NCBI RefSeq assembly: GCF_001904725.1
Contig: NZ_MRCE01000020.1
Span: forward strand, 40,609-104,608
DNA from: Phormidium ambiguum IAM M-71
GTDB taxonomy: Bacteria > Cyanobacteriota > Cyanobacteriia > Cyanobacteriales > Aerosakkonemataceae
DNA length: 64,000 nucleotides
Reading direction: 5' to 3'
This document shows, in pieces, positions 26,397-35,967 of the stretch. Made by a program: the position numbers and the translations under genes. Below the pieces are notes generated by a model that saw nothing but the letters and a program-made list of their open reading frames with translations, did no database searches and was not told where the DNA came from. Position 1 is the stretch's first letter; every line of letters begins with the position of its first letter.

Positions 26397-27506
26397 ATGG
26401 AAATGTTATCCCAAAGTTTTTTATGGAAAAAGTCGCTATTATTTGGGGCTGTGCAAGATCGAGCTTCTCAAATTATCAATCAGTCTGCACAAGGTTCTCA
26501 ATTTATCAGCGAATCGCTCGATCGACTTTGGGATGACGTACTGGGTGGTGGCTTATACACTGCCCTCGCCAATCTCGGTATTTTGTTCGCCGTTGGTACT
26601 TTACTAATCTTCATAGTCCAGTGGGCTAAAGATTTGATTGATGGGGAAGAAATCCGCAGTTTCGCCGAATTAATTTGGCCGATTTTAGTTATTTGTTTGC
26701 TAGCCAATAATGCCTCGCTTTTATCAGATGCTACGAAAGGTATGCGGTCATTAATCAATCAAGTTAATCAAACAATCTTAACTCAAACAGCCTCTAGCAT
26801 CAGCCTACAAGAAGCCTATCAAAAGGTGATGTTAGAAATCGGTTCCGAAGATTTAGCGCGTGGTATTTTAGCTCAATGTGCTAGTAAAGCCGACCCAATC
26901 CAACAGCAAGATTGCGTGAATAATGCCATAGAACAAGCTAAAGCTTCTGCTCCACCTAACCCTTCACAGTCTTACCAAAACTTTTTAGATTCTCTCAATC
27001 CCTTACAGCAAGGACAAAACTTAGTTAATACTTTGCAATCAGGTATTCAAAATACACTTGTTATGTCAGCTAGAGGATTATTAATTGCTTTTGGTATGGC
27101 TTTTCAATGGTTGGTTGAAATCACTTGGTTACTAACAGCTTTACTTGGCCCTTTAGCAGTTGGTGGAACTCTACTTCCAGTTGGACAAAGAGCTATTTTT
27201 GCCTGGTTGATTGGCTTTTATTCAGTTGGATTAATCAAACTGTCTTTAAATATCGTAACGGGATTGGTCGCTACTTTAGTTGTAAATGCAGGAGACAATG
27301 ACCCCATGATTTTTGCTTTTGCTGTTGGTTTATTAGCACCAATATTATCACTAGCGTTGGCAGCAGGTGCAGGAAAAGCTGTTTTTGATGCCCTACAAAC
27401 TGTGATTCGGCATGGTTTACTTGCAGGCGGTAAAGATGTACGCCGGGGAGCAAATGCCGTTGGGCGAGTTACTAGCTTTGTATTCTCTCGGATACTTGGT
27501 CGCTAA
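26397..27506 (+). CDS. VirB6/TrbL-like polytopic membrane protein
   Basis: 369 residues with an N-terminal segment (LANLGILFAVGTLLIFIVQWAKDLI) and at least five further membrane helices in the second half (LLIAFGMAFQWLVEITWLLTALLGPLAVGG, AIFAWLIGFYSVGLIKL, IFAFAVGLLAPILSLALAAGAG). A soluble loop with two Cys (LAQCASKADPIQQQDCV) lies in the middle. VirB6/TrbL proteins form the inner-membrane base of the channel. The order after VirB5 fits. Confidence 0.75.
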   Translation: MEMLSQSFLWKKSLLFGAVQDRASQIINQSAQGSQFISESLDRLWDDVLGGGLYTALANLGILFAVGTLLIFIVQWAKDLIDGEEIRSFAELIWPILVICLLANNASLLSDATKGMRSLINQVNQTILTQTASSISLQEAYQKVMLEIGSEDLARGILAQCASKADPIQQQDCVNNAIEQAKASAPPNPSQSYQNFLDSLNPLQQGQNLVNTLQSGIQNTLVMSARGLLIAFGMAFQWLVEITWLLTALLGPLAVGGTLLPVGQRAIFAWLIGFYSVGLIKLSLNIVTGLVATLVVNAGDNDPMIFAFAVGLLAPILSLALAAGAGKAVFDALQTVIRHGLLAGGKDVRRGANAVGRVTSFVFSRILGR

Positions 27507-27550
27507 AACATATTTGTTGAATTTCCCATTTTTTGCTTTTTGAATTGTTT

Positions 27551-28342
27551 ATGGCTCCTCTACAAACTCCTAACACCGAAGAATCAGCAACAACCAAACG
27601 TTTGCGTTTTCTAGAAAGACAAGAGAAGCGCTTTACAACAAGCGATACTCTAGCACTTTTTGCTGTTGTCACGCTGGGATTACATATTATCAATCTTTTA
27701 GGAGTAATTCTCCTTTACGGTGCTTATTCCAGTTTGGCTCGAAAAGCTCCGCCAACTTTAGTGCAATTAGAAACAGGTAAAACTATAGCAGTAGCCCCGC
27801 TTGGCTCTAAAGAAAGAACCCCAAAAGTTATTAGCCAATTTGTCGCCGATATCTTTACATTAATGATGAATTGGTCGGGAACTTTACCAGCTACTACTGT
27901 AGAAGAAGCTGCCAATCCCAAGCCTGACCCAGGTATCAAAATAGATAACAGAAATCGCGTTACCACAGCAGCATGGCAAGCCAGCTTCGCTTTGTCTGAA
28001 GATTTTCGGAAAGAATTTCTTACTAAGCTAGCTCAAATTACTCCGTCTGGAGTCTTTAACCGCTCAGTTCAAGTTACTTTAGTCCCTCTAGAAATTCAAC
28101 CGCCTACTCAAATTGCATCAGGAAAGTGGAAAGTCAAAATGGTGGCGAACTTGATGGTAATGGACAAAACCAGCAATTTAGGTGATGTAATTCCGTTTAA
28201 TAAAGAGATTTACGTTCAAGCTGTGGAAGCGCCCAAAGCCCCAACTGAAACATTATCAGAATTGGCTTCTAAAGTTTATTCTGTGCGCCAAAGTGGGCTG
28301 GAAATTTATGCAATTCGCGATTTAACTAAGGAGAATTTATAA
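27551..28342 (+). CDS. VirB8-like protein
   Basis: 263 residues from the ATG at 27551. A short cytoplasmic tail precedes one membrane helix (ALFAVVTLGLHIINLLGVILLYGAY). The periplasmic domain contains TPKVISQFVADIFTLMMNW, RVTTAAWQASFALSEDFRKEF and a final EIYAIRDL, compatible with the NTF2-like VirB8 fold. VirB8 nucleates the assembly of the mating channel. TAATG couples it to the next gene. Confidence 0.65.
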   Translation: MAPLQTPNTEESATTKRLRFLERQEKRFTTSDTLALFAVVTLGLHIINLLGVILLYGAYSSLARKAPPTLVQLETGKTIAVAPLGSKERTPKVISQFVADIFTLMMNWSGTLPATTVEEAANPKPDPGIKIDNRNRVTTAAWQASFALSEDFRKEFLTKLAQITPSGVFNRSVQVTLVPLEIQPPTQIASGKWKVKMVANLMVMDKTSNLGDVIPFNKEIYVQAVEAPKAPTETLSELASKVYSVRQSGLEIYAIRDLTKENL

Positions 28343-30450
28343 TGGCTAACACCGAAGATTATTCTCAATTTATAGATTTCGATCCTGATAATTTACCAGC
28401 AAGTGAAAGCAATTCGATCGAATCTTTATCTCAATCATCAACTAGGAATATAAATGAAGATGAAATTACCTCTATTTGGGATCGGAAAAAACTAGCGGAA
28501 TTAGTAAATTTTGAAGAGGATACTGAACTCAGCCCCGCTAAAAAATCAGACTCGCCTGAAGCAAATCTCAGGGAACCAGATAACATTATTTCTCGCCATG
28601 AACTATTCGAGTCGAATTCAGATTCAGATGAGCCAAATCATTCTAAAACTGAGCGGACTTTTTCTAACAGCCCTTGGACTAAGGGTGGTTTGATCGGTAT
28701 TGGTGCAATGGTGGTTTTTGTGAGTGCGGGGCTATTTCTCAATAACGTTTTCAATCGAGGGAAAGTCACTCAAACGTCAGCGACTCCAACTCCGACTCCA
28801 ACGTTTACTCCTGCACCGACACCAACGGAAAATGAGACAGGAAAACTTAAAACGGAGATTGCTCTTGGCACACAAGCCGAACAATTAGCGGCTCTAAATC
28901 GTGCTAAAAGTCCTTCTAATTCAACTGCCACAAGAAACCCAAGTTTAACTTCAACAGCAACAAATACTTCTCCAAATCAAACCCCAACTCGTAGTGCCTA
29001 TCCTGTCTATCGCCCACCAGCAAATAACCAGACTTCTTCCCCTCCTAGAGTCATCGTCAGAGAAGTGGTGAAAAGAGTTCCGGTTCCCATACAGCAGCCA
29101 GCTTCAGTTCGCTCGGCACCCGTTGCACTTGTTCGACCTAGACAAGAGATTGTGCGATCGACTCCGCCCCTGCGTTCCGCACCATCACCAACACTAAAAC
29201 CTACTCCAACTGCAACACAAGCATTGCCGCCGCCCGATCCACTTGCACAATGGCAAGCATTGGCTCGCGTTGGTAGTTACGGACAGGCTGATGTTCCTGA
29301 GAATGGCACTCAAGAAGTTGCTGCTGTACCTATTCCCGGACAGTCGGCAGAATTAGCTATGCCAAGACCAACTGGCATTCCTACAGCACAAGTAACTGCT
29401 TATTCTTCTACTGGAAGCTCACCAAATGCACCGGAGCGTAGTTCGTTCGCTCTCCCTCAAGCTGTTCCAGTTATTGCCAACCCACCTGCGCCTTATACTA
29501 ACCAAGGTAATGGTAGCGATCTAGCGGCTGAAGAAAATTTGTTACTAAATGGTTCCCCATCAGCAATAGCTCAAGCTCGCCCAAATTTAGAAGCAAACAA
29601 CTCCGAAGAAAACTTGCCTCTGAATGATTCCCGAATCACTCAATCACAATCAAATTTAGTTGCAACTAACCCAGGTATGCCAGCGGTAGATGCTGAAGAA
29701 GATGTACTCTTGGGCAGAGTGTCACAGCAATCAATTAACTCATTGCCCGTTAATTCTCCCGTCCTTAGCGGTCAATATCTGCAAGTGGGAACCAGCGCCA
29801 ACGGTAAATTAATTACACCAGTTCTCAATCCTTCTGATGCCACTACTGCCAATGCTAATAAGTACGCTAATAAGCCTTCTAACCCCAATACGCAAAGGTT
29901 TGCAGTTCAGCTAACATCTCCTCTGTGCAATGCTTACGAACAACCGCTTCTTAATTCTGGGACTTTGATTATATTTACCATTTCAAATGTAGCGTCAAAT
30001 GGATGGGTTGAAGCGATCGCTGAATCAGTTGTATTTCCTGATGGAAGAGAGTACCGTTTACCGCCTGGAGTTGTCAGTATTCGGGGCACTGGTGGCGAAC
30101 CTTTAATTGCTAAAAAATGGGACGACAAAGGCTCAGAAATTTTATCGCAAGATGCTAATGCTTTCCTTTTTGGTGCGCTTAGTAATGTAGGTAGAGTATT
30201 GAATCAACCGCGAAGCGAATCTTACGAATACAATTCTGGTTTTGGTTTTGGTGGAAGCCGTAGCCAAATTAATCGAGGCACGCCTAATGTTTTGGGAGCA
30301 GTATTAGAAGGTGGTTTTTCACCTGTTTTGTCTTCCATCATGCAACGAAATGCGATCGCTATACAAGAAATCCGCCAACGCCCCAATATTTGGTATGTAA
30401 AAGCCGGACAAAATGTAGAAATTTTTGTCAATCAATCTTTTCAGTTTTGA
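28342..30450 (+). CDS. virB10: VirB10/TrbI-like protein
   Basis: 702 residues. A low-complexity cytoplasmic region (1-115), a membrane helix (about 113-132), and a long Pro/Thr-rich stretch (TPTPTPTFTPAPTPTEN onward, to about 480) are followed by a C-terminal beta-barrel domain. It contains LNSGTLIIFTISNVASNGWVEA, VVFPDGREYRLPPGVVSIRG and WYVKAGQNVEIFVNQSFQF. This is the TrbI/VirB10 layout, bridging inner and outer membrane. A start with AAGGAG overlaps the VirB8 stop. Confidence 0.85.
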   Translation: MANTEDYSQFIDFDPDNLPASESNSIESLSQSSTRNINEDEITSIWDRKKLAELVNFEEDTELSPAKKSDSPEANLREPDNIISRHELFESNSDSDEPNHSKTERTFSNSPWTKGGLIGIGAMVVFVSAGLFLNNVFNRGKVTQTSATPTPTPTFTPAPTPTENETGKLKTEIALGTQAEQLAALNRAKSPSNSTATRNPSLTSTATNTSPNQTPTRSAYPVYRPPANNQTSSPPRVIVREVVKRVPVPIQQPASVRSAPVALVRPRQEIVRSTPPLRSAPSPTLKPTPTATQALPPPDPLAQWQALARVGSYGQADVPENGTQEVAAVPIPGQSAELAMPRPTGIPTAQVTAYSSTGSSPNAPERSSFALPQAVPVIANPPAPYTNQGNGSDLAAEENLLLNGSPSAIAQARPNLEANNSEENLPLNDSRITQSQSNLVATNPGMPAVDAEEDVLLGRVSQQSINSLPVNSPVLSGQYLQVGTSANGKLITPVLNPSDATTANANKYANKPSNPNTQRFAVQLTSPLCNAYEQPLLNSGTLIIFTISNVASNGWVEAIAESVVFPDGREYRLPPGVVSIRGTGGEPLIAKKWDDKGSEILSQDANAFLFGALSNVGRVLNQPRSESYEYNSGFGFGGSRSQINRGTPNVLGAVLEGGFSPVLSSIMQRNAIAIQEIRQRPNIWYVKAGQNVEIFVNQSFQF

Positions 30451-30478
30451 GTTAACTGTTCTAGTTGAGAATAATACT

Positions 30479-31333
30479 ATGAAATCAAACTTGTTAAAGT
30501 TCGCTTCCCTGTTACTAGCACCTAGTTTCGTTCTGGAAGTTTTTGCTGCTTTTCCTCAAACAACATTGGCTCAAGAACGGCAACAATTTACAGCTTTGCG
30601 TCGCATCGATCGACAAGAAGCGATGGGAGCCAAAGCTAAACCTCCAACCCTTGCTTTAGTACCAGGTTATGGACTCAATATTAGTTTTATTCCCACCGGG
30701 GAAACTATCGAAAAAATTTGGTTGGATAACCCACAATATGCAACTTTAGATGTAGATGGTTGTTTAGAAGATCTTCCTCGCAGTCGTCAGTGCGATCGTC
30801 CTGGCGCACAAATCGTACATTTGCGCCGCATTCGCGATCTCAGATTCCCTGGACTTTACCCAACAACAAGTACTTTACTAACTGTTATTACTAACTCTGG
30901 TCAACAGCGAAATGTTTATACCTTTCGATTAATAAAAGGACAAGGAAATCCCAATTATATTACAGTTGAAGTTGTGCCAACTTCCAGCTATTCTAATAAC
31001 ATTACGCTATCCAATAACATCAGCCAAAATAATTCTTCGATAGGATACGATACGATCGCAACAGGCGTACAAGTTGCATTGGCGCAAGGAATTTTACAAC
31101 CCCGTTCCCGACTTTGGTATCGCATTGATAATTTTTTACTACGGCTGAAAGCAGGTACACCTTTGCAGACTGCAGCAACACTTTCTGGATTATCTGACAA
31201 AGTAGTGTTGCGCTTACACAATTTAAGCATTAGTAATGGCGTTAATAGTAGACCACAAGTAGCACCAACCACAGTACCTAACTATCAAAATTCTAGGTAT
31301 CCAACACCAGGAATTTCCAGAGGAGCCGATTGA
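30479..31333 (+). CDS. VirB9/TrbG-like outer-membrane-complex protein
   Basis: 284 residues from the ATG at 30479; the frame opens earlier inside virB10. A signal peptide (ASLLLAPSFVLEVFAAFPQTTLA) is followed by a beta-rich domain. GYGLNISFIPTGETIEKIWLDNPQYAT and RIRDLRFPGLYPTTSTLLTVITNSGQQRNVYTFRL match the VirB9 N-terminal fold. Two Cys (DGCLEDLPRSRQC) could form a disulphide. The C-terminal half departs from VirB9 and has LAQGILQPRSRLW. It is placed after VirB10 rather than before it. Confidence 0.7.
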   Translation: MKSNLLKFASLLLAPSFVLEVFAAFPQTTLAQERQQFTALRRIDRQEAMGAKAKPPTLALVPGYGLNISFIPTGETIEKIWLDNPQYATLDVDGCLEDLPRSRQCDRPGAQIVHLRRIRDLRFPGLYPTTSTLLTVITNSGQQRNVYTFRLIKGQGNPNYITVEVVPTSSYSNNITLSNNISQNNSSIGYDTIATGVQVALAQGILQPRSRLWYRIDNFLLRLKAGTPLQTAATLSGLSDKVVLRLHNLSISNGVNSRPQVAPTTVPNYQNSRYPTPGISRGAD

Positions 31334-31335
31334 AT

Positions 31336-33225
31336 ATGTTAGTAACTTTTTTACTAAAGGTGTTCCATAGTAAGGAATTTAAACGGTTTGGTCAAGGATG
31401 CTTGGGATTTATTTTCGCTTTCGTATTAAGCGGACTTTTCTTGACTTCTACGCAGGCTCAACTTCCAATTAATAACCAACCAGTAGCAGCAATTCCAACC
31501 ACAACCTTTAAAAATGCAGCGATTCCCGATTGGAGCCAAATTAATTTTAGTTCCTTACCTGGAGCTTTATCTAATGGAGGTTTTACTGTACCCTCAGATA
31601 TCGTTTCTCAACTAGGATTCGACCCATCACGTAGTTGGATAACAGGTCAAAAGCCAGAAACTTTTTTAACACTGGGCGATTTTGTATCAGCTTTTTCTCT
31701 TCAAAAATTCAATTTAGCGACGATCGCTCAACTGGTTGGGTTAGATTTTTCCCATTTGAAATTAGCTGATTTGGGAACGATGAAATTCCAAACTATTACT
31801 AGTTTGGTCAACGCTATTCCAACTTTGAAAGATGCAAAAATTGCGAAAGTATTACCAATTAATGACCTATTATCTGCTTCTCTTCCGCAAGAATTCAATT
31901 CAAATCAAACCATCGGTCAACTTTTGCAACAATCCCCCATTTTAGGCGAACTTTCTCTTAAGGATATTCCACTAGAAGCTTATCCTTTATTTGATTCAAT
32001 TCCAGAATTACCAAATACTGCCCTTGGTTCATTTAAAGATTGGGAAAGAGTTTTGATTAAAGAAGTACCTGGATTGAGTAACGTTCCTTTCAGTCAATTT
32101 CCTAATCCTATTCAAGCAGTAGGTTCTACTGTGGGTTTAGTTGATGTTACTTTTGGAACAGCAGAACAAGCGCAAAATCGCACAATTTCAGGAAGCGATC
32201 GCCAAGGTTTTAGTGTTAAATGCGATCGCGACTGTGCCCACATCGAATTAGCTGGCGATGAGACAGTTTTGGGGAAGCAATGGATATCGGGGAAGTACCA
32301 ACAAGTCAAAGGCGGACATGGTGTTCTAGCGCGGGTTAACAATGGTAAAGAACCTACCGGAAGACACCCGTTTGGCAATGCTTTTAAAGTGGCGATTTGG
32401 GAAGTTAAGGAAACAACTGGCGAAGCATCTCAAGCACTCTTTTTCCGTATGTGCATGAAGTTTTTGGGCTGTACTCCATATTTTATTGGCCCTATTCCTT
32501 GGCTCACCTATCAAGAAAAGATGCCGATTTTTTTGGGATTAATTGAACCAAGTGCTAGCAATAGCGTATCCACTTCCACAGGTGCTACACCACCACAACT
32601 TGAATCAACTGCTAACAATTCGCGTTATCAGCAAAAAGATAGCTTTCAAATTCCTAGCGCAACAAACCGAAATTTAGGATTTCTTACTAAAAAAATCGCG
32701 GATTGCAAAGTTACCCATAAAGGTGTCGTTTTAGATGCTTTATCTAAGGCTATCAGTTCTTCCGAAGGTGATTATACTTCTGTAGGTTCTTTCAGTTGCG
32801 ATCGCGCCGGAAATTGTGGACGCGGTTTGGGAAGTAAGCAGTTTATGTCAAATCGTTCGGATGTGCGATCGCTAATTTCTACTAAACCAGGTGGAACTGA
32901 ATTTTTATCCCGTTTAGATAGCGGTCAATCTATCACTTCAGATGAACTATTGCAATACTTCAATCCTCAAGAACAAGAAGATTTATTTCGCTCTGATGCA
33001 ACAATTTTAGTCGCTCGCGCCGCCAACACTATCGATCCTCAAACCGGACAATCTTTCACAGGTTCGAGGTTAATCGAACGAGTAGCTCAGATGCACTTTG
33101 GCGGTGATTCGATTCCCATAGATGCTCGAGCTAGTGATGTTTTTGGTCAATTAACTGTTAAATCCTACGGTCAGAAAACAAGAGCTAATTACGAACAAGC
33201 TGTGCGCTCAATGGGTTGTCAGTAA
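31336..33225 (+). CDS. Secreted protein with C-terminal lytic-transglycosylase-like (VirB1-type) domain
   Basis: 629 residues from the ATG at 31336. A signal peptide (GFIFAFVLSGLFLTSTQA) precedes a region of about 220 residues with leucine-rich, regularly spaced segments (LTLGDFVSAF, LADLGTMKFQTITSL, LSLKDIPLEAYPLF). A middle beta domain has four or more Cys (VKCDRDCAH, RMCMKFLGCTP). The C-terminal domain (about 470-629) carries ALSKAISSSEGDYTSVGSF and CDRAGNCGRGLGSKQFM, resembling the catalytic Glu region and the 'G-R-G-L-Q-F' turn of lysozyme-like lytic transglycosylases. VirB1 enzymes open peptidoglycan for channel assembly. The N-terminal modules are not recognised. Confidence 0.6.
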   Translation: MLVTFLLKVFHSKEFKRFGQGCLGFIFAFVLSGLFLTSTQAQLPINNQPVAAIPTTTFKNAAIPDWSQINFSSLPGALSNGGFTVPSDIVSQLGFDPSRSWITGQKPETFLTLGDFVSAFSLQKFNLATIAQLVGLDFSHLKLADLGTMKFQTITSLVNAIPTLKDAKIAKVLPINDLLSASLPQEFNSNQTIGQLLQQSPILGELSLKDIPLEAYPLFDSIPELPNTALGSFKDWERVLIKEVPGLSNVPFSQFPNPIQAVGSTVGLVDVTFGTAEQAQNRTISGSDRQGFSVKCDRDCAHIELAGDETVLGKQWISGKYQQVKGGHGVLARVNNGKEPTGRHPFGNAFKVAIWEVKETTGEASQALFFRMCMKFLGCTPYFIGPIPWLTYQEKMPIFLGLIEPSASNSVSTSTGATPPQLESTANNSRYQQKDSFQIPSATNRNLGFLTKKIADCKVTHKGVVLDALSKAISSSEGDYTSVGSFSCDRAGNCGRGLGSKQFMSNRSDVRSLISTKPGGTEFLSRLDSGQSITSDELLQYFNPQEQEDLFRSDATILVARAANTIDPQTGQSFTGSRLIERVAQMHFGGDSIPIDARASDVFGQLTVKSYGQKTRANYEQAVRSMGCQ

Positions 33226-33239
33226 TTTCTTTAGTTTAC

Positions 33240-33797
33240 ATGAGTAATGTAATGATGAAAATCAAAATTTTGACTAAATATCGCTTTGCTTTGGCAATTC
33301 TAGCCAGCTTGATAGTAATTATTGCTTTTGGCTGGGGTTTCCTGACCAAAACGCAAGTAACAAAAGCCACATCATTGACCTGGCAACCTGCAAGACAAGT
33401 TGTTGAATCTGCTTTATTACAAAAAGTTTTAACAGAGAACTTTCAACTCGTCAATAGTGAGAATTTCCCGGATGTGAATCAAGTTAAAGTAGTTACTTTA
33501 GCAGCAGAAAATAAATATTTCGTATTTGATTTCCATACTCTCAAGGTATGCGGTACTGCTGGCTGTTTATATAGTGCTTACACAACCGATGGTCAAAACA
33601 TTTTAAGCTTAATGCTTAATCCCCAATTACCTAAAGGATTGAGTTTGTTAGTTCAAAGTGCCGAAAAAAGAAACGGTTATCCCTGTTTAGATGTATTTCA
33701 ACAAAATTCTAACGAGTTAGTTAGTAGCAGTCATTTTTGTTTGAATTCAGGACAATTAGTGTTATTAAATCAGTCTCTTAAGGAAATTGAATTATGA
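33240..33797 (+). CDS. Membrane-anchored periplasmic accessory protein
   Basis: 185 residues from the ATG at 33240. One N-terminal membrane helix (FALAILASLIVIIAFGWGF) is followed by a periplasmic domain with three Cys (LKVCGTAGCLY and YPCLDVF). No family is recognised. The stop overlaps the coupling-protein start by four bases (ATGA), suggesting translational coupling and a role at the coupling-protein/channel interface. Confidence 0.55.
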   Translation: MSNVMMKIKILTKYRFALAILASLIVIIAFGWGFLTKTQVTKATSLTWQPARQVVESALLQKVLTENFQLVNSENFPDVNQVKVVTLAAENKYFVFDFHTLKVCGTAGCLYSAYTTDGQNILSLMLNPQLPKGLSLLVQSAEKRNGYPCLDVFQQNSNELVSSSHFCLNSGQLVLLNQSLKEIEL

Positions 33798-35638
33798 AGA
33801 TTAACGCTACAGTTTTGGCTCAATCGAACAATTCTAATCTCTACAAATCAACTACAGCCCAACAATTAATTCACCAACTTCAATCTCCCAGTGGGTTGAT
33901 GTTATTAGGATGTCTTGGTTTTGCGATCGCCTTACAATTACTCAATGGAGTTGGTAAGAAAGGCAAACTTGCTACTGGCTACTGGGGAAGTGGAAAAGAG
34001 AAAACCCGTGCTGCTAAGGTTGCCAAAAAACAGATGCGAACAGTAACGCGCAATAACGTTGCTCTCTATATTGGCGCACCAAATCTAATGAGAAAAAAGC
34101 TGCGTCAAGAATGGGAAACTGCTGGACTAATTAAAAAGTTAAATTGGAGGCAGCGAACAATGCAAACATTCGCCGCAACACCGACTTTGTATGTACCAGA
34201 TGCCCAAAGGGGGATTTGTGCTATAGGTGCAGCGGGTTCGGGAAAAACCTTCAGCGTGATTGACCCTTTGATTCGTTCGGCACTCGATCAAGGTTTCCCC
34301 GTCTGCCTCTACGATTTTAAATATCCGGCGCAAACTAAACGGGCTGTAGCTTATGCGATGAAGCGAGGTTATACCGTTAGAGTTTTTGCACCTGGTTTTT
34401 CCGAAAGCGAAATTTGCAATCCTCTTGATTTGATTAAAGATGAGGAGGATGCGATCGCCGCAGGTCAGTTATCAATGGTTTTAAACAAAAATTTTGATAA
34501 AAGTGGCGGAACTGCTTCTAGCGATAAGTTTTTTGAGGATGCGGGAGATGCGTTAATCGAAGGCATTTTATTAGTAACTAAAGCTATTAAAACTTTGACG
34601 GGTACAGATGAATACTGTGATTTAATGATGGCACAAGCTATTTTAAGTTTGCCTAGTTTAGCTTTGAGATTAGAAGAAGCTTCTAAAACTAAACTAAAAG
34701 TTTGGACTTCTCGTCCGCTTTCTCAATTAATCAGCGTTAAAGATTCGGAAAAAACTGTTTCTGGTATTGTTGGTACTGCCCAACGAATCTTTCAAAGATT
34801 TCTGAAGAAAGATTTTGTCGGGGCTTTCTGCGGTCAAACTACCTTACCTCTAGATATTGATGGAAAACAGTTAGTAATTTTCGGATTAGACCGCAACAAT
34901 CGGGATATTGTCGGTCCACTATTAGCCGCAATTCTTCACATGGTTGTCAACCGGAATGTTTCACGTACTACCCCACGCCAAGACCCATTAATAGTAGCAT
35001 TAGATGAATTGCCTACTCTTTATTTACCTGCTTTAGTTAATTGGCTTAATGAGAATAGAGAGGACGGCTTTTGTGGAATTTTGGGTTATCAAAATGTTAG
35101 TCAGCTTGAAAAAGCTTATGGGAGAGAGTTAGCTAGAGCGATCGTTGGTGGTACAGCAACTAAATTTATTTTTAACCCCCAAGACCCTGAATCATCTAAA
35201 CTTTTTGCTGATTATTTAGGGGAAATGGAAATTCAATTTAAGTCTAAAAGTCGTAGTACGGGTAAGGGTGGAGGTTCGAGGAGTATCAATGAAAATATTC
35301 AGAAACGGCATTTATTAGAACCTGCCCAATTTGCCAAAATGAAAACTGGAAAAGCGGTTATTATTAACCCGGCTTACACTCGTGGCGATGAAGCTTACGT
35401 TCCTCTGTTTCAATCTGTTAAAGTTCCCAAAGATGATGTTAATGAAATGCAATGGTCTGAGGATAAATGGAACTTTATTCAGCAAAAATTGCAGCGAAGA
35501 GCTTTGACAATTAGCGAAGAAGAACGGCGAGAACAATTTAACGTTCGCCGCACTTTAGCGGAGCAGCTTTTTCCGCTTCCAGATCAAGAAGAAAGCAATA
35601 TTAATCCCGAAGCGGATGACTTAGCAGACATATTTTAA
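33794..35638 (+). CDS. virD4: VirD4/TraG-like type IV coupling protein
   Basis: 614 residues. A short hydrophobic N-terminal segment (LMLLGCLGFAIALQLL) precedes the ATPase with Walker A GAAGSGKT (145-152) and Walker B LIVALDELP (Asp404, Glu405). YDFKYPAQTKRAVAYAMKRGY and the C-terminal motif ATKFIFNPQDPESSKLFADYLG are typical of the family. It couples the relaxosome to the VirB channel. It has only one clear membrane helix instead of two. Confidence 0.92.
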   Translation: MKINATVLAQSNNSNLYKSTTAQQLIHQLQSPSGLMLLGCLGFAIALQLLNGVGKKGKLATGYWGSGKEKTRAAKVAKKQMRTVTRNNVALYIGAPNLMRKKLRQEWETAGLIKKLNWRQRTMQTFAATPTLYVPDAQRGICAIGAAGSGKTFSVIDPLIRSALDQGFPVCLYDFKYPAQTKRAVAYAMKRGYTVRVFAPGFSESEICNPLDLIKDEEDAIAAGQLSMVLNKNFDKSGGTASSDKFFEDAGDALIEGILLVTKAIKTLTGTDEYCDLMMAQAILSLPSLALRLEEASKTKLKVWTSRPLSQLISVKDSEKTVSGIVGTAQRIFQRFLKKDFVGAFCGQTTLPLDIDGKQLVIFGLDRNNRDIVGPLLAAILHMVVNRNVSRTTPRQDPLIVALDELPTLYLPALVNWLNENREDGFCGILGYQNVSQLEKAYGRELARAIVGGTATKFIFNPQDPESSKLFADYLGEMEIQFKSKSRSTGKGGGSRSINENIQKRHLLEPAQFAKMKTGKAVIINPAYTRGDEAYVPLFQSVKVPKDDVNEMQWSEDKWNFIQQKLQRRALTISEEERREQFNVRRTLAEQLFPLPDQEESNINPEADDLADIF

Positions 35639-35648
35639 GCAGAAAATT

Positions 35649-35966
35649 ATGCAATTAGCACAAACATTGGAAACTTTAACTCCTTTTTGGAAAAAAGAAA
35701 TTGAACAGGCATTAACTCTACCTCCACTGCCTTTGGATTACCAACCTAAAATAGTGGAAATTTTCGATGATTTAGGATTACTAGCTGGCAGTGTTTTAGG
35801 TGAACCTTACCAGTGTTATAGAACTGAAACAGATTTGACAAATTTTATAGCTTGGTATCTAGATGGACAGCTTGCTTTCTTTTATCTGGGCGATGAAATT
35901 GTGATAGATAGACTGACTTTAATAGCCAAAGCGAGTAGTTTACTCAACGTAATTAAAGGAGAGTAA
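35649..35966 (+). CDS. Hypothetical protein of the transfer operon
   Basis: 105 residues, helical, with the phrase PLDYQPKIVEIFDDLGLLAG and a short DUF-like C-terminus. No family is recognised. It lies 10 bases after the coupling protein and 1 base before the 600-residue gene, so it is part of the same transcript. Confidence 0.55.
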   Translation: MQLAQTLETLTPFWKKEIEQALTLPPLPLDYQPKIVEIFDDLGLLAGSVLGEPYQCYRTETDLTNFIAWYLDGQLAFFYLGDEIVIDRLTLIAKASSLLNVIKGE

Positions 35967-35967
35967 A

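Noticed and set aside
28790..29240. Possible tandem DNA repeat in the virB10-like gene
   Set aside because: The TPTP-type codon repeats are the normal low-complexity Pro/Thr linker of VirB10 proteins.
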